A program made the translations under genes and the position numbers. Below, piece after piece: positions 17,195 through 26,072 of a stretch of DNA of 64,000 nt. The notes beneath the pieces are model-generated. The model saw only the letters and a list, made by a program, of their open reading frames with translations. It had not been told where the DNA came from and did not search any database. The number at the start of each line of letters is the position of its first letter. The stretch's first letter is position 1. Source of the DNA: Chryseobacterium sp. POL2 (GTDB lineage Bacteria; Bacteroidota; Bacteroidia; Flavobacteriales; Weeksellaceae); assembly GCF_011058315.1 (NCBI RefSeq), contig NZ_CP049298.1:1426001-1490000 (forward strand), written 5' to 3'.

Positions 17195-20100
17195 GGATTA
17201 TAATTTTTCCAAGTTATTTGTCCGTCTATTGACATATTGAAATCCTCTCCTTCAAAAAGATAATTCCAATTTTCTTTTGACATTTTAAGTAAAGGTGTAC
17301 TACCTTCTACCTCGATAAACGAAGACTGTTTTTTAAATTGGTCAAGTTCTTTCTTTAATTTTTTAACTCCTTCTATTCCCATAAAAGGAATTAATCGTTT
17401 TAGTCTGTTATCATTTAATCCTACAAAAGAAAATTTGTCTTTTTCAAACTTTTTCTTTCGATCTACAACATTATTTATTGATTCATCCTCAATAATATCA
17501 GGAAGGTTATATTTTTTATCATATTCAAAAACTATTTGATCTTTTTCTAATTTTACATTTTTATCAATATCACCATCCTCAGTAGCTTCCAAGTGATACT
17601 TCAAATAAATACTTCCATCAGCCAATTGTGTTATCTTATAAAGTCTATTCTTTTGAAATTCTATATTTTTTCTTTCCTCAAAATCTTCATCATTATTTAA
17701 AACAATTACTCGTTGCCCTACATTTAGTAATTGTGCCTTATCCCATTTCGAATAATTTAATTTGTTAGTAGCGTCATATCTACGAAGATAATTTTGCACA
17801 TCAAACTTATGGTTTGTTTTATACTCTTTTGCGATTTCAAAAGAAGGAACTAAAATCAAGTCTTTTTCTAATTTATCTCCAACAATCTTTTGAACTAAAA
17901 TTGCATAAGGAACAGAACCTGCTTCCGAATAGAACTTATTCTTATATTCATATTTGGATTGATAGTTAAGTCTTTCTTTAACTTCTCTTCCTGATTTAGT
18001 TTTAATTCTAACGTGACGTATAATATTTCCTTGATAATCCTTAATAACCTGATTATTTTTTTGAGCCCTTACAAGTTCTTTAATGACAGGATCTACAATA
18101 TCTTCAATTTTAGAAAGTACATCTGCAATTGGCTTCCTAACTACAAATAAAAATTCATCTTTGCCTGTTTTGTACTTCCAATCGCCATCTTCTCTTTTTG
18201 CTTTATTATTTTCATCTCTTTCTACATCTTTTATTTTTCCGATATAGGTTTGCGCAAAAAGTGAACTTCGTACTGTATCACCTTTAGCTATTTTAACAAT
18301 TTTATTTCCTAATTCATCTTTAACATACTCTCCATCCTTATTTTTTACAAACTGAACTTTGCCACGATGTCGTACAACTTTACTTGTTTGTTGTAAGATT
18401 TTATCTTTGCGGTAATTAACTACTAAAGTGGTATTTTCAATTTCTTTTATTAAATCTTGCGAGTTAAAACCATAAGGAATTAACTTTCTTCTTACCTCAG
18501 CTAATTTTCTTTTATCGTTATTTTCTACTGAAGAGTAATATTCTTTCAAAATTTCTTCTCTGTAACTACTATTTGTAGGTATCATTGTAAGTACAGCGGC
18601 ATCTACAATATGATGGGTATGTTTATTTCTGCTCTTAATTTCATCTTGTTCCTGAAATCCAAAAATTTTCCTGAAATCTGCTGTCACACTACCTTTTTGT
18701 ACTGCAACTTTTTTGAAATATAGTTTTAGATATTCCCTTGCATATTTACTCACCATTTGGGTATCTACCAATTGTCTTCTTGCCCAACTGTCTTTTATTT
18801 CTTCTGCTTCAAAACGACTTAGTTTATCATCCCAATATTCAAAATGCATTTTATAATAATGCTTATCCTGAATTCTTTTGTTTTTAGCAGCTTCATCTTC
18901 TGGTCCTTTTGCTTTTTTTCTGCTATTATATTGAATTTCATAGTAATTTCTCAACTTTCGCCAAATTCCTAATCTTGGAGAAATACTTGTTCCATTTGGT
19001 GTATCTTTTGAATAATTTTCGCAATAATACGGAGTTCTTGCCTCTTTTATATCTCGATTGTATTTTGCAAATGCAACCGTTTGATTTGCCATTGTATTAT
19101 CTGGTAGAATACTTCTTGGAATTGTATGTTCAACATCAATTTCATTGGAAAACAATTGTGCTATTGAAATCATTTTACCAGTATACATACACTGCCCTTT
19201 TTGTTCCATCCAAAGCTCATATCGTTTTACATCTTCTTTTTCTTTTAATATCCTTATTCTATTTTCGTTCTTTACGATATTTTTATTTTCATCTTCAGTT
19301 TCTTCAAAAATTTGTTCCGACCACAATTCGAAAATCGCAATATTATCTTCAACATTTAAAGATTGATTTTCCTCTGATTTGTATTGTTGCAAAAAACGTC
19401 GTATTTTCTCTCTGTTATCTGCTCTTTCCTTTTGATACTTTTCAATGGCAATTCGCTTATTATTATCATTCAACTCTCTAGCTAACTCAATCACTACTTC
19501 AGTATCTTGGTCTATATCGCCATTAATAATTAACTTATTCAAGAGTTTTCTTACAACGCTCATCGATTTGTTGAACATTGCGTTTTTAATACTATCAATA
19601 AGAGGAATTGGAAGAATTTCTATATTGGTATTTTTATCCTTAGGAAGAAACTTTTCTCCAGTTTTGAAATTGGTTACCAAATTTCTGTTGTATAAATTTT
19701 CTCTGTTGGAATGATGATACAATTCTCCATTTAGATTAATTCCTTTGTCGGAAAGAAATGTTTTGAATATTTCAGTTATTGTAGGTACTTTCCTATACGC
19801 TCGTTTTGAATCGAAAAAATATTCTTGATATTCAAGACCAACATTCCGTATCAGATTATCTTTATCATCAAATTTCTCCCAAGTTTTCTCCCCAAAATGA
19901 GCAATACAGGCTTCATTTATACTTTTAACATCATCATCTTTTAATAGATATGAAGAATCTTTATAAGCGAAGGTAGAATCTTCGTTACCATCAATCATTG
20001 CTCTAGTTTGCCCTTTATGTTTATCTACTAAATTATTGGCAATGGTTGCAATAAGTTGTTTTCTTTTGTATTCTTTATTCGTATCAGACAAGCAATCCAA

Positions 20101-21573
20101 TATTGTATTTCGAGAAGCTTCCCAATCTGTTTTCAATAATTCAGGAATTTTCGCAAGTACAACTGCTTCATTGTAAAGAAAACCTTCTTTCAAAAACGGA
20201 ATAACTTTATTAATAGCTTTTATACTCAAATCTGCATAACCTTGTAGAAATTTTCTTTTTAATTCAACTAGTGGTGAGATTTCGTAATGTTCGTCCTTTC
20301 GTTTTCTTTTAACATTTTCTAATTGTAATTTTTCAATTGCAAATGTTGCTAAGTACTGTTCATTCGAACCAAATACTATATGCCATAAATCATAGATGGA
20401 ATATCCTTTAATTACTTTTGGTGCTGTAGTTATATTATATTGTTCAATTTCTCCAATGGCAGTTTTCGCAAAATCTCCAAACAAAGAAATCAAACCTTTG
20501 CAAACAGGCATTCCAGAAATAGAAGTTTCATATTTTCCATTTTCGGGATTGATGGGATAATTGTATTTATAAGGTTTTTCTGTTTTTTTATCCAATAAAT
20601 CTTTAACTTCTTGAAATTTAAAATTTCCTTCAGCTTTCAAAAACAAATTATTGAATAACAAACTTTTCAACTCCTCATTAATACTTTGTTTTTCGTTATT
20701 TACATCAAAATATTTAATGGTATTAATAAACTGCAATGCTCTAAAAATTTCAAAAGCGGGATGCGAAATAGGACAACGTAATTTTGAAGGTTCCAATGTG
20801 CATTTCCCAATACTTCCTTTTTGGCTTTTTAAAGGACGCTGCCAAATTATCGCCTTCCAAAGTTTGTTTACAAAATCATCTTTATAAACTTCTTTTTTTA
20901 TCTTTTCTATAGAGTAACCTTGTTTACTGCATATCAAATTGAACTCATTTTCATATTCCTCACGAAGAGGATACTGATTTCTTGCTCGTCTTCCTTTATA
21001 TAGAAAATCATTTAGTAAAGCCTCTGCTATAGACCTGTTATTTTCCAAAGAAGCCTTAAAGCCATCTTCAGTACGACGTTCTAACTGCTTTTCAGTTTCT
21101 TTGTCCGTTTCTCCAATATCTTTATAGCCTCTTCTTTGCACCAAATGATACAACACCCTACCAAATTCGTGATTTGTCAATTTTCCATCCAATGCTTTTA
21201 CCCTTAATTCATATGGATTTTTATATTTTTCTCCATTTTCATAAGTGAAATCACAAGCTAACCATTGCAAAAACTTTTTACTTTCAGGAAACTTTCTTTC
21301 TTTTCCTTTTTGGTATGAACTCCAATTCAAAACTTCGTTTTTAGCAAGAGGAGCATAATTCTCAGCCAAAACTTTCAACAACTCCCATTTTCTATATTTA
21401 CGAGCCTTTATCAGATTTCGTTTAGAACGATCTTTCCTTCTATCTTTTGTAGGTGATGTATAACCAGAAGTTCCTTTAGTCATTCCCGTATTAAATGTTA
21501 CAACTCCTTTTTTATCTTTATCTATAAACCAGCCAGCTGACGAACTTCCAATATCTAGTCCAATTTTTGCCAT
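17191..21573 (-). CDS. cas9: Type II-C CRISPR effector nuclease Cas9
   Basis: A 1460-residue RNA-guided DNA endonuclease, in the length range of the larger Bacteroidota II-C proteins. RuvC-I is at the N-terminus (MAKIGLDIGSSSAGW, catalytic Asp7), followed by an Arg-rich bridge helix (KDRRKDRSKRNLIKARKYRK). RuvC-II reads VVIELARELN near residue 697. The HNH domain begins with IDVEHTIPRS (catalytic His near 814), and RuvC-III reads HTHHIVDAAV near 987. All catalytic residues appear intact, with no frameshift. The C-terminal region should read the PAM, whose sequence cannot be deduced here. It is transcribed divergently from the tracrRNA. Confidence 0.99.
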   Translation of the reverse strand: MAKIGLDIGSSSAGWFIDKDKKGVVTFNTGMTKGTSGYTSPTKDRRKDRSKRNLIKARKYRKWELLKVLAENYAPLAKNEVLNWSSYQKGKERKFPESKKFLQWLACDFTYENGEKYKNPYELRVKALDGKLTNHEFGRVLYHLVQRRGYKDIGETDKETEKQLERRTEDGFKASLENNRSIAEALLNDFLYKGRRARNQYPLREEYENEFNLICSKQGYSIEKIKKEVYKDDFVNKLWKAIIWQRPLKSQKGSIGKCTLEPSKLRCPISHPAFEIFRALQFINTIKYFDVNNEKQSINEELKSLLFNNLFLKAEGNFKFQEVKDLLDKKTEKPYKYNYPINPENGKYETSISGMPVCKGLISLFGDFAKTAIGEIEQYNITTAPKVIKGYSIYDLWHIVFGSNEQYLATFAIEKLQLENVKRKRKDEHYEISPLVELKRKFLQGYADLSIKAINKVIPFLKEGFLYNEAVVLAKIPELLKTDWEASRNTILDCLSDTNKEYKRKQLIATIANNLVDKHKGQTRAMIDGNEDSTFAYKDSSYLLKDDDVKSINEACIAHFGEKTWEKFDDKDNLIRNVGLEYQEYFFDSKRAYRKVPTITEIFKTFLSDKGINLNGELYHHSNRENLYNRNLVTNFKTGEKFLPKDKNTNIEILPIPLIDSIKNAMFNKSMSVVRKLLNKLIINGDIDQDTEVVIELARELNDNNKRIAIEKYQKERADNREKIRRFLQQYKSEENQSLNVEDNIAIFELWSEQIFEETEDENKNIVKNENRIRILKEKEDVKRYELWMEQKGQCMYTGKMISIAQLFSNEIDVEHTIPRSILPDNTMANQTVAFAKYNRDIKEARTPYYCENYSKDTPNGTSISPRLGIWRKLRNYYEIQYNSRKKAKGPEDEAAKNKRIQDKHYYKMHFEYWDDKLSRFEAEEIKDSWARRQLVDTQMVSKYAREYLKLYFKKVAVQKGSVTADFRKIFGFQEQDEIKSRNKHTHHIVDAAVLTMIPTNSSYREEILKEYYSSVENNDKRKLAEVRRKLIPYGFNSQDLIKEIENTTLVVNYRKDKILQQTSKVVRHRGKVQFVKNKDGEYVKDELGNKIVKIAKGDTVRSSLFAQTYIGKIKDVERDENNKAKREDGDWKYKTGKDEFLFVVRKPIADVLSKIEDIVDPVIKELVRAQKNNQVIKDYQGNIIRHVRIKTKSGREVKERLNYQSKYEYKNKFYSEAGSVPYAILVQKIVGDKLEKDLILVPSFEIAKEYKTNHKFDVQNYLRRYDATNKLNYSKWDKAQLLNVGQRVIVLNNDEDFEERKNIEFQKNRLYKITQLADGSIYLKYHLEATEDGDIDKNVKLEKDQIVFEYDKKYNLPDIIEDESINNVVDRKKKFEKDKFSFVGLNDNRLKRLIPFMGIEGVKKLKKELDQFKKQSSFIEVEGSTPLLKMSKENWNYLFEGEDFNMSIDGQITWKNYNP

Positions 21574-21578
21574 AATTA

Positions 21579-21609
21579 TTTGTTTTTAAATTTATTTTTA
21601 TTATATTTG
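21579..21609 (+). promoter_or_regulatory. Bacteroidota-type promoter of the tracrRNA
   Basis: TTTG at 21579-21582 and TATATTTG at 21602-21609 (exact TAnnTTTG) are 19 bp apart, the arrangement of the primary sigma factor promoter in Bacteroidota. Transcription would start near 21613-21617, right at the anti-repeat. The motif lies only 6-36 bp upstream of the cas9 start codon on the other strand. Confidence 0.75.
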
Positions 21610-21613
21610 TAAC

Positions 21614-21704
21614 TGAAAGACAATTCACAACAAGGCTATAAGCAGTAGAAAAATTATCTATTCTTAGATATCTAAGCAACTACCTCGGCAGTTGCTATTT
21701 TTTT
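21614..21704 (+). ncRNA. tracrRNA of the type II-C system
   Basis: The anti-repeat at 21614-21631 is complementary to the first 17 nt of the CRISPR repeat, with one bulged A (TGAAAGACAATTCACAAC). Downstream are a short nexus-like GGCTATAAGC, a 6-bp hairpin TATCTA-TTCT-TAGATA at 21655-21670, and a terminator with AGCAACT (21675-21681) paired to AGTTGCT (21690-21696) followed by seven T residues. The predicted primary transcript is about 90 nt and begins at the anti-repeat, so little 5' processing would be needed. It pairs with pre-crRNA for RNase III cleavage and loads Cas9. Confidence 0.93.
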
Positions 21705-21770
21705 GTTTAAATTTTTTTAAAAAATCATTTTTGAGAAATGTTAAAAATAATAATAATTTATTGAATATCA

Positions 21771-21838
21771 TTACGGTTTTCCGTAAATATCACCTATAAA
21801 AATAAAAACATTCAAGGTGGGGCAACTCGCCTTTTTTT
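21771..21838 (+). ncRNA. Possible small RNA or second terminator downstream of the tracrRNA
   Basis: Two hairpins follow each other: TTACGG-TTTT-CCGTAA at 21771-21786, and an 8-bp stem AAGGTGGG/CTCGCCTT with two wobble pairs around a GCAA tetraloop at 21814-21833, followed by T residues. I see no reading frame. It may be a back-up terminator for the tracrRNA or an independent small RNA. Confidence 0.4.
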
Positions 21839-21954
21839 ATGTCTAAATGTTTCGTGAATTCTTAAAACGAAATCAATTATAAAATTCGAAAGTGCAGTGA
21901 ATCGTAAAAACTGTAAGAATTGAAAATATTGAAAACTGTATTTGTTAAATAAAA

Positions 21955-21983
21955 AATTCAGCTCCTGCGGAGCTGAATTTTTG
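21955..21983. terminator. Duplicated ClC-gene terminator
   Basis: An 11-bp perfect stem AATTCAGCTCC/GGAGCTGAATT with a 3-nt loop and flanking T-runs. It matches the terminator after the clc gene at about 41562-41588, where the stem has one mismatch. Confidence 0.75.
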
Positions 21984-22073
21984 TTATTTATTACTTTCTA
22001 AATTGTAGGTGTAAACATTGTAAGTAAGAAGTTGTTGAGCAAAAGATAACCAGTTATAAGATTCGTTTTCTCC
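21984..22073 (-). pseudogene. 3'-end remnant of a ClC chloride channel gene
   Basis: On the minus strand, positions 21984-22043 encode FAQQLLTYNVYTYNLESNK and a stop. This is nearly the same as the C-terminus of the ClC protein at 41590-42867 (FAQQLLPYNVYTYNLETNK). Upstream the similarity ends within about 5 bp. Together with the matching terminator this forms an approximately 93-bp diverged duplicate (21954-22046 versus 41562-41654). No full channel gene remains here. Confidence 0.8.
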
Positions 22074-22136
22074 TACCACCTAATAATTAAATAGTCCAAA
22101 ATGACTAAACAATTAAATAAAAGTATATTTATATTC

Positions 22137-22163
22137 TTTTATTACAATAAAAAGGTATATTTG
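22137..22163 (+). promoter_or_regulatory. Carotenoid operon promoter with possible MarR operator
   Basis: TATATTTG at 22156-22163 is an exact TAnnTTTG -7 element, 20 bp before the marR ATG. Immediately upstream, TTTTAT-TACA-ATAAAA at 22137-22152 is a perfect inverted repeat placed in the spacer of the promoter, a plausible autoregulatory binding site for the MarR protein. Confidence 0.55.
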
Positions 22164-22183
22164 TACTCTAAAATACTTTCAGA

Positions 22184-22840
22184 ATGAATTATCTTTTAAT
22201 CAAAGAGATCATAAATTTAGTTGAGGAATTTGAGACTGAAACAAAAAACAATCCTGTTTTTGAAGCATCTATTCATGGTTTTAAAAGCTGGATATCGAAA
22301 AATAATAACACTATCGTTACTGAACCCACTTGGGTAGGAAAAGAAACGGGAAGAAGTGCGGAAAGTTATATTAATACTTTGATTGTTCATCTGAACAGAT
22401 ATGCGAAAAGCTATTCCAAGTCTGCCATTATTGGGTCGGGTTTTTCTACGCAGGAAGATTTCATTTATCTTATTAATTTAAAAGCATTTGGCGAAATGTC
22501 AAAAATAGATTTAATAAAAAAAAATGTACATGAAAAACCCGTCGGAATGCAGATTATCAATCGTTTGATAAGTCAGGGTTGGATTGAACAACGGAATTCT
22601 AAAACGGATAAACGCAGCAAAGTGATTTCCATTACGAAAACAGGTCTTCAATCCTTAGAAAACATTATGGATAAAATACGGCAAGCAACTACCATCGTTA
22701 CTGGAAATTTATCGCAAAATGAAAAAATGGAATTAATACGCTTACTCGATAAGCTTGATAATTTCCATCAAAACATTTATGATAAAAATATTGAAACAGA
22801 GAATTTATTGGAAGAAGCGTTTAAAAATTTAAACAAATGA
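22184..22840 (+). CDS. MarR-family transcriptional regulator of the carotenoid operon
   Basis: A 218-residue winged-helix regulator. The HTH region lies near residues 90-165 (MSKIDLIKKNVHEKPVGMQI for recognition; RNSKTDKRSKVISITKTG for the wing). It is longer at the N-terminus than typical 140-150-residue MarR proteins. It is the first gene of the operon, and its last codons overlap the crtI start (ATGA). It probably represses or tunes pigment genes and itself; the ligand is unknown. Confidence 0.85.
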   Translation: MNYLLIKEIINLVEEFETETKNNPVFEASIHGFKSWISKNNNTIVTEPTWVGKETGRSAESYINTLIVHLNRYAKSYSKSAIIGSGFSTQEDFIYLINLKAFGEMSKIDLIKKNVHEKPVGMQIINRLISQGWIEQRNSKTDKRSKVISITKTGLQSLENIMDKIRQATTIVTGNLSQNEKMELIRLLDKLDNFHQNIYDKNIETENLLEEAFKNLNK

Positions 22841-24309
22841 AAAAAAAGGTAGCTATAATAGGTTCAGGATTTTCAGGATTATCGGCCGCTGCTTATACAG
22901 CAAAAGCAGGCTATGAAGTCCATGTGTTTGAAAAGCACAATCAACCTGGGGGTAGAGCAAGACAATTCACCACAGAAGAAGGATTTGTGTTTGACATGGG
23001 CCCCAGTTGGTATTGGATGTCTGATATTATGGAAGATTTTTTTGCTGATTTCGGCTACCAAACTTCTGATTTTTTTGATCTGATTTCCTTAAACCCTCAG
23101 TTTGAAATGATTTTTTCCGATGAAAAAATGAGTATTCCTGAAAATTTCGAAGAGCTAAAAATCCTGTTTGAAAAAACCGAAAAAGGCGCTGGAGTTCAAT
23201 TGGAGAAATTTATGCAATCGGCAAAGTACAAATACGAAGTTGGAATGCAGGATTTTGTTACAAAACCTTGCCACAGTTGGTTAGAATTTGTATCGCCTAA
23301 AATTGCTAAAAGCGCATTGAAGCTAGATTTACTGACAAATTTTAGAAGCTATGTCGGCAAATATTTTAAAGATGAAAAATTAAGAACGCTGATGGAATTC
23401 CCTGTTATTTTCTTAGGTGCTTCGCCCCAAAATATTCCTGCTTTGTATAGTTTGATGAATTATGGCGGTTATGCGTTAGGAACTCATTATCCGATGGGAG
23501 GATTTTATCAATTAGTATTAGCGATGCAGCAGGTAGCAGAAAAGCAAGGAGTTATCTTTCACTTTAATAAAACGGTTGAGAAAATCAATACAAACAATAA
23601 CAAAATAACTTCTTTGCAAATAAACGGTGAAAATATAGCTTTTGATACCGTGATAGCTTCTTCAGATTATCATCACACCGAAACGCTTTTAGATGAAAGT
23701 TTAAGAAATTACACACAAAAATATTGGCAGAGTAGAACTTTTGCCCCCTCCAGTTTAATATTCTACTTAGGGATTAACGAAAAAATCCCTCACCTCAAGC
23801 ATCATACACTATTTTTTGAAAACGATTTAGACGAGCATATTGATTGTATTTATGGAGAAAAAAGATGGCCCAAAAATCCCCTATTCTATGTTTGTTGTCC
23901 ATCTAAAACAGATGATAGTGTTGCTCCTAAAGGAAAAGAAAACTTGTTTTTGTTGATGCCTTTGGCTATAGACATGCACGACAATAAAGCCATTAGGGAG
24001 AAGTATTTGAGAGAGATGCTTTCGAGAATTGAAAAACATACAGGAATTAATGCTTTGGCTTCCAAAATTGAGTACCAGAAAAGTTATTGCGTAAACGACT
24101 TTGTGCAAGATTATAATGCCTACGGCGGGAACGCGTATGGCTTGGCAAATACGTTGCATCAAACAGCGGTTTTGAAGCCAAAAATGAAAAATAAAAAGTT
24201 GAACAACCTTTTTTATACTGGTCAGTTGACTGTTCCTGGCCCTGGCGTTCCACCATCAATTATTTCGGGGAAGATTGTAGCAAACGAAGCAACCAAATTT
24301 AAGAAATGA
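22837..24309 (+). CDS. crtI: Phytoene desaturase CrtI
   Basis: A 490-residue FAD-dependent desaturase that converts phytoene to lycopene. The FAD-binding motif is at the N-terminus (VAIIGSGFSGLSAAAYTAKA), followed by HNQPGGRAR. The C-terminal CrtI signature reads YTGQLTVPGPGVPPSIISGK. The start overlaps the marR stop and the end overlaps crtB by 4 bp, which implies translational coupling. The number of desaturation steps cannot be read from sequence, but the CrtZ and CrtY partners fit a four-step enzyme making lycopene. Confidence 0.96.
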   Translation: MKKKVAIIGSGFSGLSAAAYTAKAGYEVHVFEKHNQPGGRARQFTTEEGFVFDMGPSWYWMSDIMEDFFADFGYQTSDFFDLISLNPQFEMIFSDEKMSIPENFEELKILFEKTEKGAGVQLEKFMQSAKYKYEVGMQDFVTKPCHSWLEFVSPKIAKSALKLDLLTNFRSYVGKYFKDEKLRTLMEFPVIFLGASPQNIPALYSLMNYGGYALGTHYPMGGFYQLVLAMQQVAEKQGVIFHFNKTVEKINTNNNKITSLQINGENIAFDTVIASSDYHHTETLLDESLRNYTQKYWQSRTFAPSSLIFYLGINEKIPHLKHHTLFFENDLDEHIDCIYGEKRWPKNPLFYVCCPSKTDDSVAPKGKENLFLLMPLAIDMHDNKAIREKYLREMLSRIEKHTGINALASKIEYQKSYCVNDFVQDYNAYGGNAYGLANTLHQTAVLKPKMKNKKLNNLFYTGQLTVPGPGVPPSIISGKIVANEATKFKK

Positions 24310-25151
24310 ATAATATGAAACAACTATTTGACGAACTTTCTTACTCAGTAAGTAAGATAACAACGCAGAAATACAGTACGAGTTTTTCTTTGGGAATTTT
24401 GGCATTAAAACCTTCGATCCGCAACGCTATTTATGCAATTTATGGCTATGTGAGATTGGCTGATGAAATTGTAGATAGTTTTCATGAATATGATAAAGAA
24501 AAATTGCTAAAAAGACTGAGAATGGAAACTCAAAACGCCTTAGAAGAAAAGATCTCACTTAATCCAATTTTACAATCTTTTCAGGAAATAGTGCATAAGT
24601 ATCATATTGATCCCGTTCTTATCACTCAATTTCTCAATAGTATGGAAATGGATTTACAAAAAATTGATTACAATTCAGAATTGTACCACGACTATATTTT
24701 TGGTTCTGCTGAAGTTGTAGGCTTGATGTGTTTACAGGTTTTTACCGAAGGAAAAAAAGAGAAATTTGAAGAGCTAAAACCTTATGCAATGAAATTAGGC
24801 TCTGCTTTTCAGAAGATAAATTTTCTAAGAGATCTAAAAGATGATTATCAAATTTTAGGCAGAACCTATTTTCCCAATGTTGATATGGGTGTGTTTGATA
24901 ATTGCATAAAGTGTCAAATTGAAAAAGAAATAGAAGAAGAATTTAAAGAAGCATTAATTGGCATCAAAAAACTTCCAAATTCGTCTATGTTCGGTGTGTA
25001 TTTGGCGTATAAGTATTACATCTCCTTGTTTAAAAAAATCAAAAGCAAAACTTCCTCAGAAATATTAAATAAGCGGATTAGAGTGTCCAATTCCCAAAAA
25101 GTTTTTGTTGCTTTTAAAAGTTATGTACGTTATAAAGTAGCCATTTTATAA
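24306..25151 (+). CDS. crtB: Phytoene synthase CrtB
   Basis: A 281-residue trans-isoprenyl diphosphate synthase that joins two GGPP molecules into phytoene. The two Mg2+-binding Asp-rich motifs appear as RLADEIVDSF near residue 55 and FLRDLKDDYQILGRTYFP near residue 180. It overlaps crtI by 4 bp and shares its last base region with the next gene. No crtE (GGPP synthase) is in the window, so the precursor must be supplied from elsewhere; HMG-CoA synthase for the mevalonate route is at 46.4 kb. Confidence 0.95.
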   Translation: MNNMKQLFDELSYSVSKITTQKYSTSFSLGILALKPSIRNAIYAIYGYVRLADEIVDSFHEYDKEKLLKRLRMETQNALEEKISLNPILQSFQEIVHKYHIDPVLITQFLNSMEMDLQKIDYNSELYHDYIFGSAEVVGLMCLQVFTEGKKEKFEELKPYAMKLGSAFQKINFLRDLKDDYQILGRTYFPNVDMGVFDNCIKCQIEKEIEEEFKEALIGIKKLPNSSMFGVYLAYKYYISLFKKIKSKTSSEILNKRIRVSNSQKVFVAFKSYVRYKVAIL

Positions 25152-25603
25152 TGAAAGTTTTTATATCACTTCTATTGGTTTTTATGATGCTAGTTTCTTA
25201 TAACAATCCAGATATAAATTTAGTAAGAACAAACTACAGTATAGCCGTTCAGGATAAAAATTTGTGCAAAAGGATGATAGAAGAATTAGAGCAATCAAAA
25301 GAAAAATCAGCGGTATATTTAGCCTATCTGGGCGGTTATCAAACGATTTGGGCTCATCATGTTTTTAGTCCGATGAGCAAATTTAGTACTTTTAAGAAAG
25401 GAAAGAAAAACATTGAATTAGCGATCAGTAAAGAGCCTGAAAATGTTGAAATTAGATATATCCGGTTTTCGGTTCAGAAAAATTCACCTTCTTTTTTGGG
25501 GTACAACAACAACTTAAAAGAAGACAAGGATTTTCTTGTTAAAAACAAAAAAAACATCAATTCAGATTTTCTTCAAAAAAATATTGAAACACTCTTAAAG
25601 TAA
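25151..25603 (+). CDS. Conserved-type hypothetical protein in the carotenoid operon
   Basis: A 150-residue protein with a signal peptide or membrane anchor (MKVFISLLLVFMMLVSYNN). The remainder is helical and TPR-like: SAVYLAYLGGYQTIWAHHVF followed by NIELAISKEPENVEIRYIRF. I recognise no catalytic motif. It is translationally coupled to crtB (it starts at the last base of crtB) and lies 6 bp before the SRPBCC gene, so it almost certainly belongs to the pigment operon. It may help localise or stabilise the enzymes; this is inference. Confidence 0.75.
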   Translation: MKVFISLLLVFMMLVSYNNPDINLVRTNYSIAVQDKNLCKRMIEELEQSKEKSAVYLAYLGGYQTIWAHHVFSPMSKFSTFKKGKKNIELAISKEPENVEIRYIRFSVQKNSPSFLGYNNNLKEDKDFLVKNKKNINSDFLQKNIETLLK

Positions 25604-25609
25604 TTAAGT

Positions 25610-26071
25610 ATGAAACATGAATTATACAGAGAGCAACAATTGAATTGTGATTTACAAACCGCTTGGGATTTTTTTTCATCACCGATGAATTTACCAAAAA
25701 TAACTCCAAAAGATATGGCATTTACCGTGTTATCTGAACAAAAAACAAATAAAATATTTGAAGGAATGATAATCGATTACACTGTTTCACCATTGCTTGG
25801 CATTCCCTTGAAATGGAAAACAAGAATTACCGAGGTAATTCCTAATAAGAGTTTTACGGATTTTCAGGAAAAAGGGCCTTACAAATTATGGAACCATCGC
25901 CACGAATTTATACCCAACGAAAAAGGTGTGTTAATGATAGATAAAGTCGATTATGAATTGCCTTTCGGACTTTTAGGAAATCTTGCTCACCGTTTATTTG
26001 TAAAAAAGAAATTAGATAAGATATTTAATTACCGTTTTCATATTTTAGAAAAACTATTCAACAAAAAATAA
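25610..26071 (+). CDS. SRPBCC (START-like) domain protein of the carotenoid operon
   Basis: A 153-residue protein with a helix-grip fold: an N-terminal Trp-containing strand (CDLQTAWDFFSSPMNLPKIT), a central KWKTRITEV strand and a long C-terminal helix. The fold binds hydrophobic ligands, so a role in holding or presenting a carotenoid or its precursor is plausible but unproven. It sits between the TPR-like gene and crtZ, with 1 bp before crtZ. Confidence 0.8.
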   Translation: MKHELYREQQLNCDLQTAWDFFSSPMNLPKITPKDMAFTVLSEQKTNKIFEGMIIDYTVSPLLGIPLKWKTRITEVIPNKSFTDFQEKGPYKLWNHRHEFIPNEKGVLMIDKVDYELPFGLLGNLAHRLFVKKKLDKIFNYRFHILEKLFNKK

Positions 26072-26072
26072 A

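Noticed and set aside
18909-19481. Plus-strand open frame of 190 codons inside cas9
   Set aside because: Antisense to the continuous cas9 frame, Phe/Leu/Tyr-rich as expected from the complement of Lys/Glu-rich coding DNA, with no recognisable domain.
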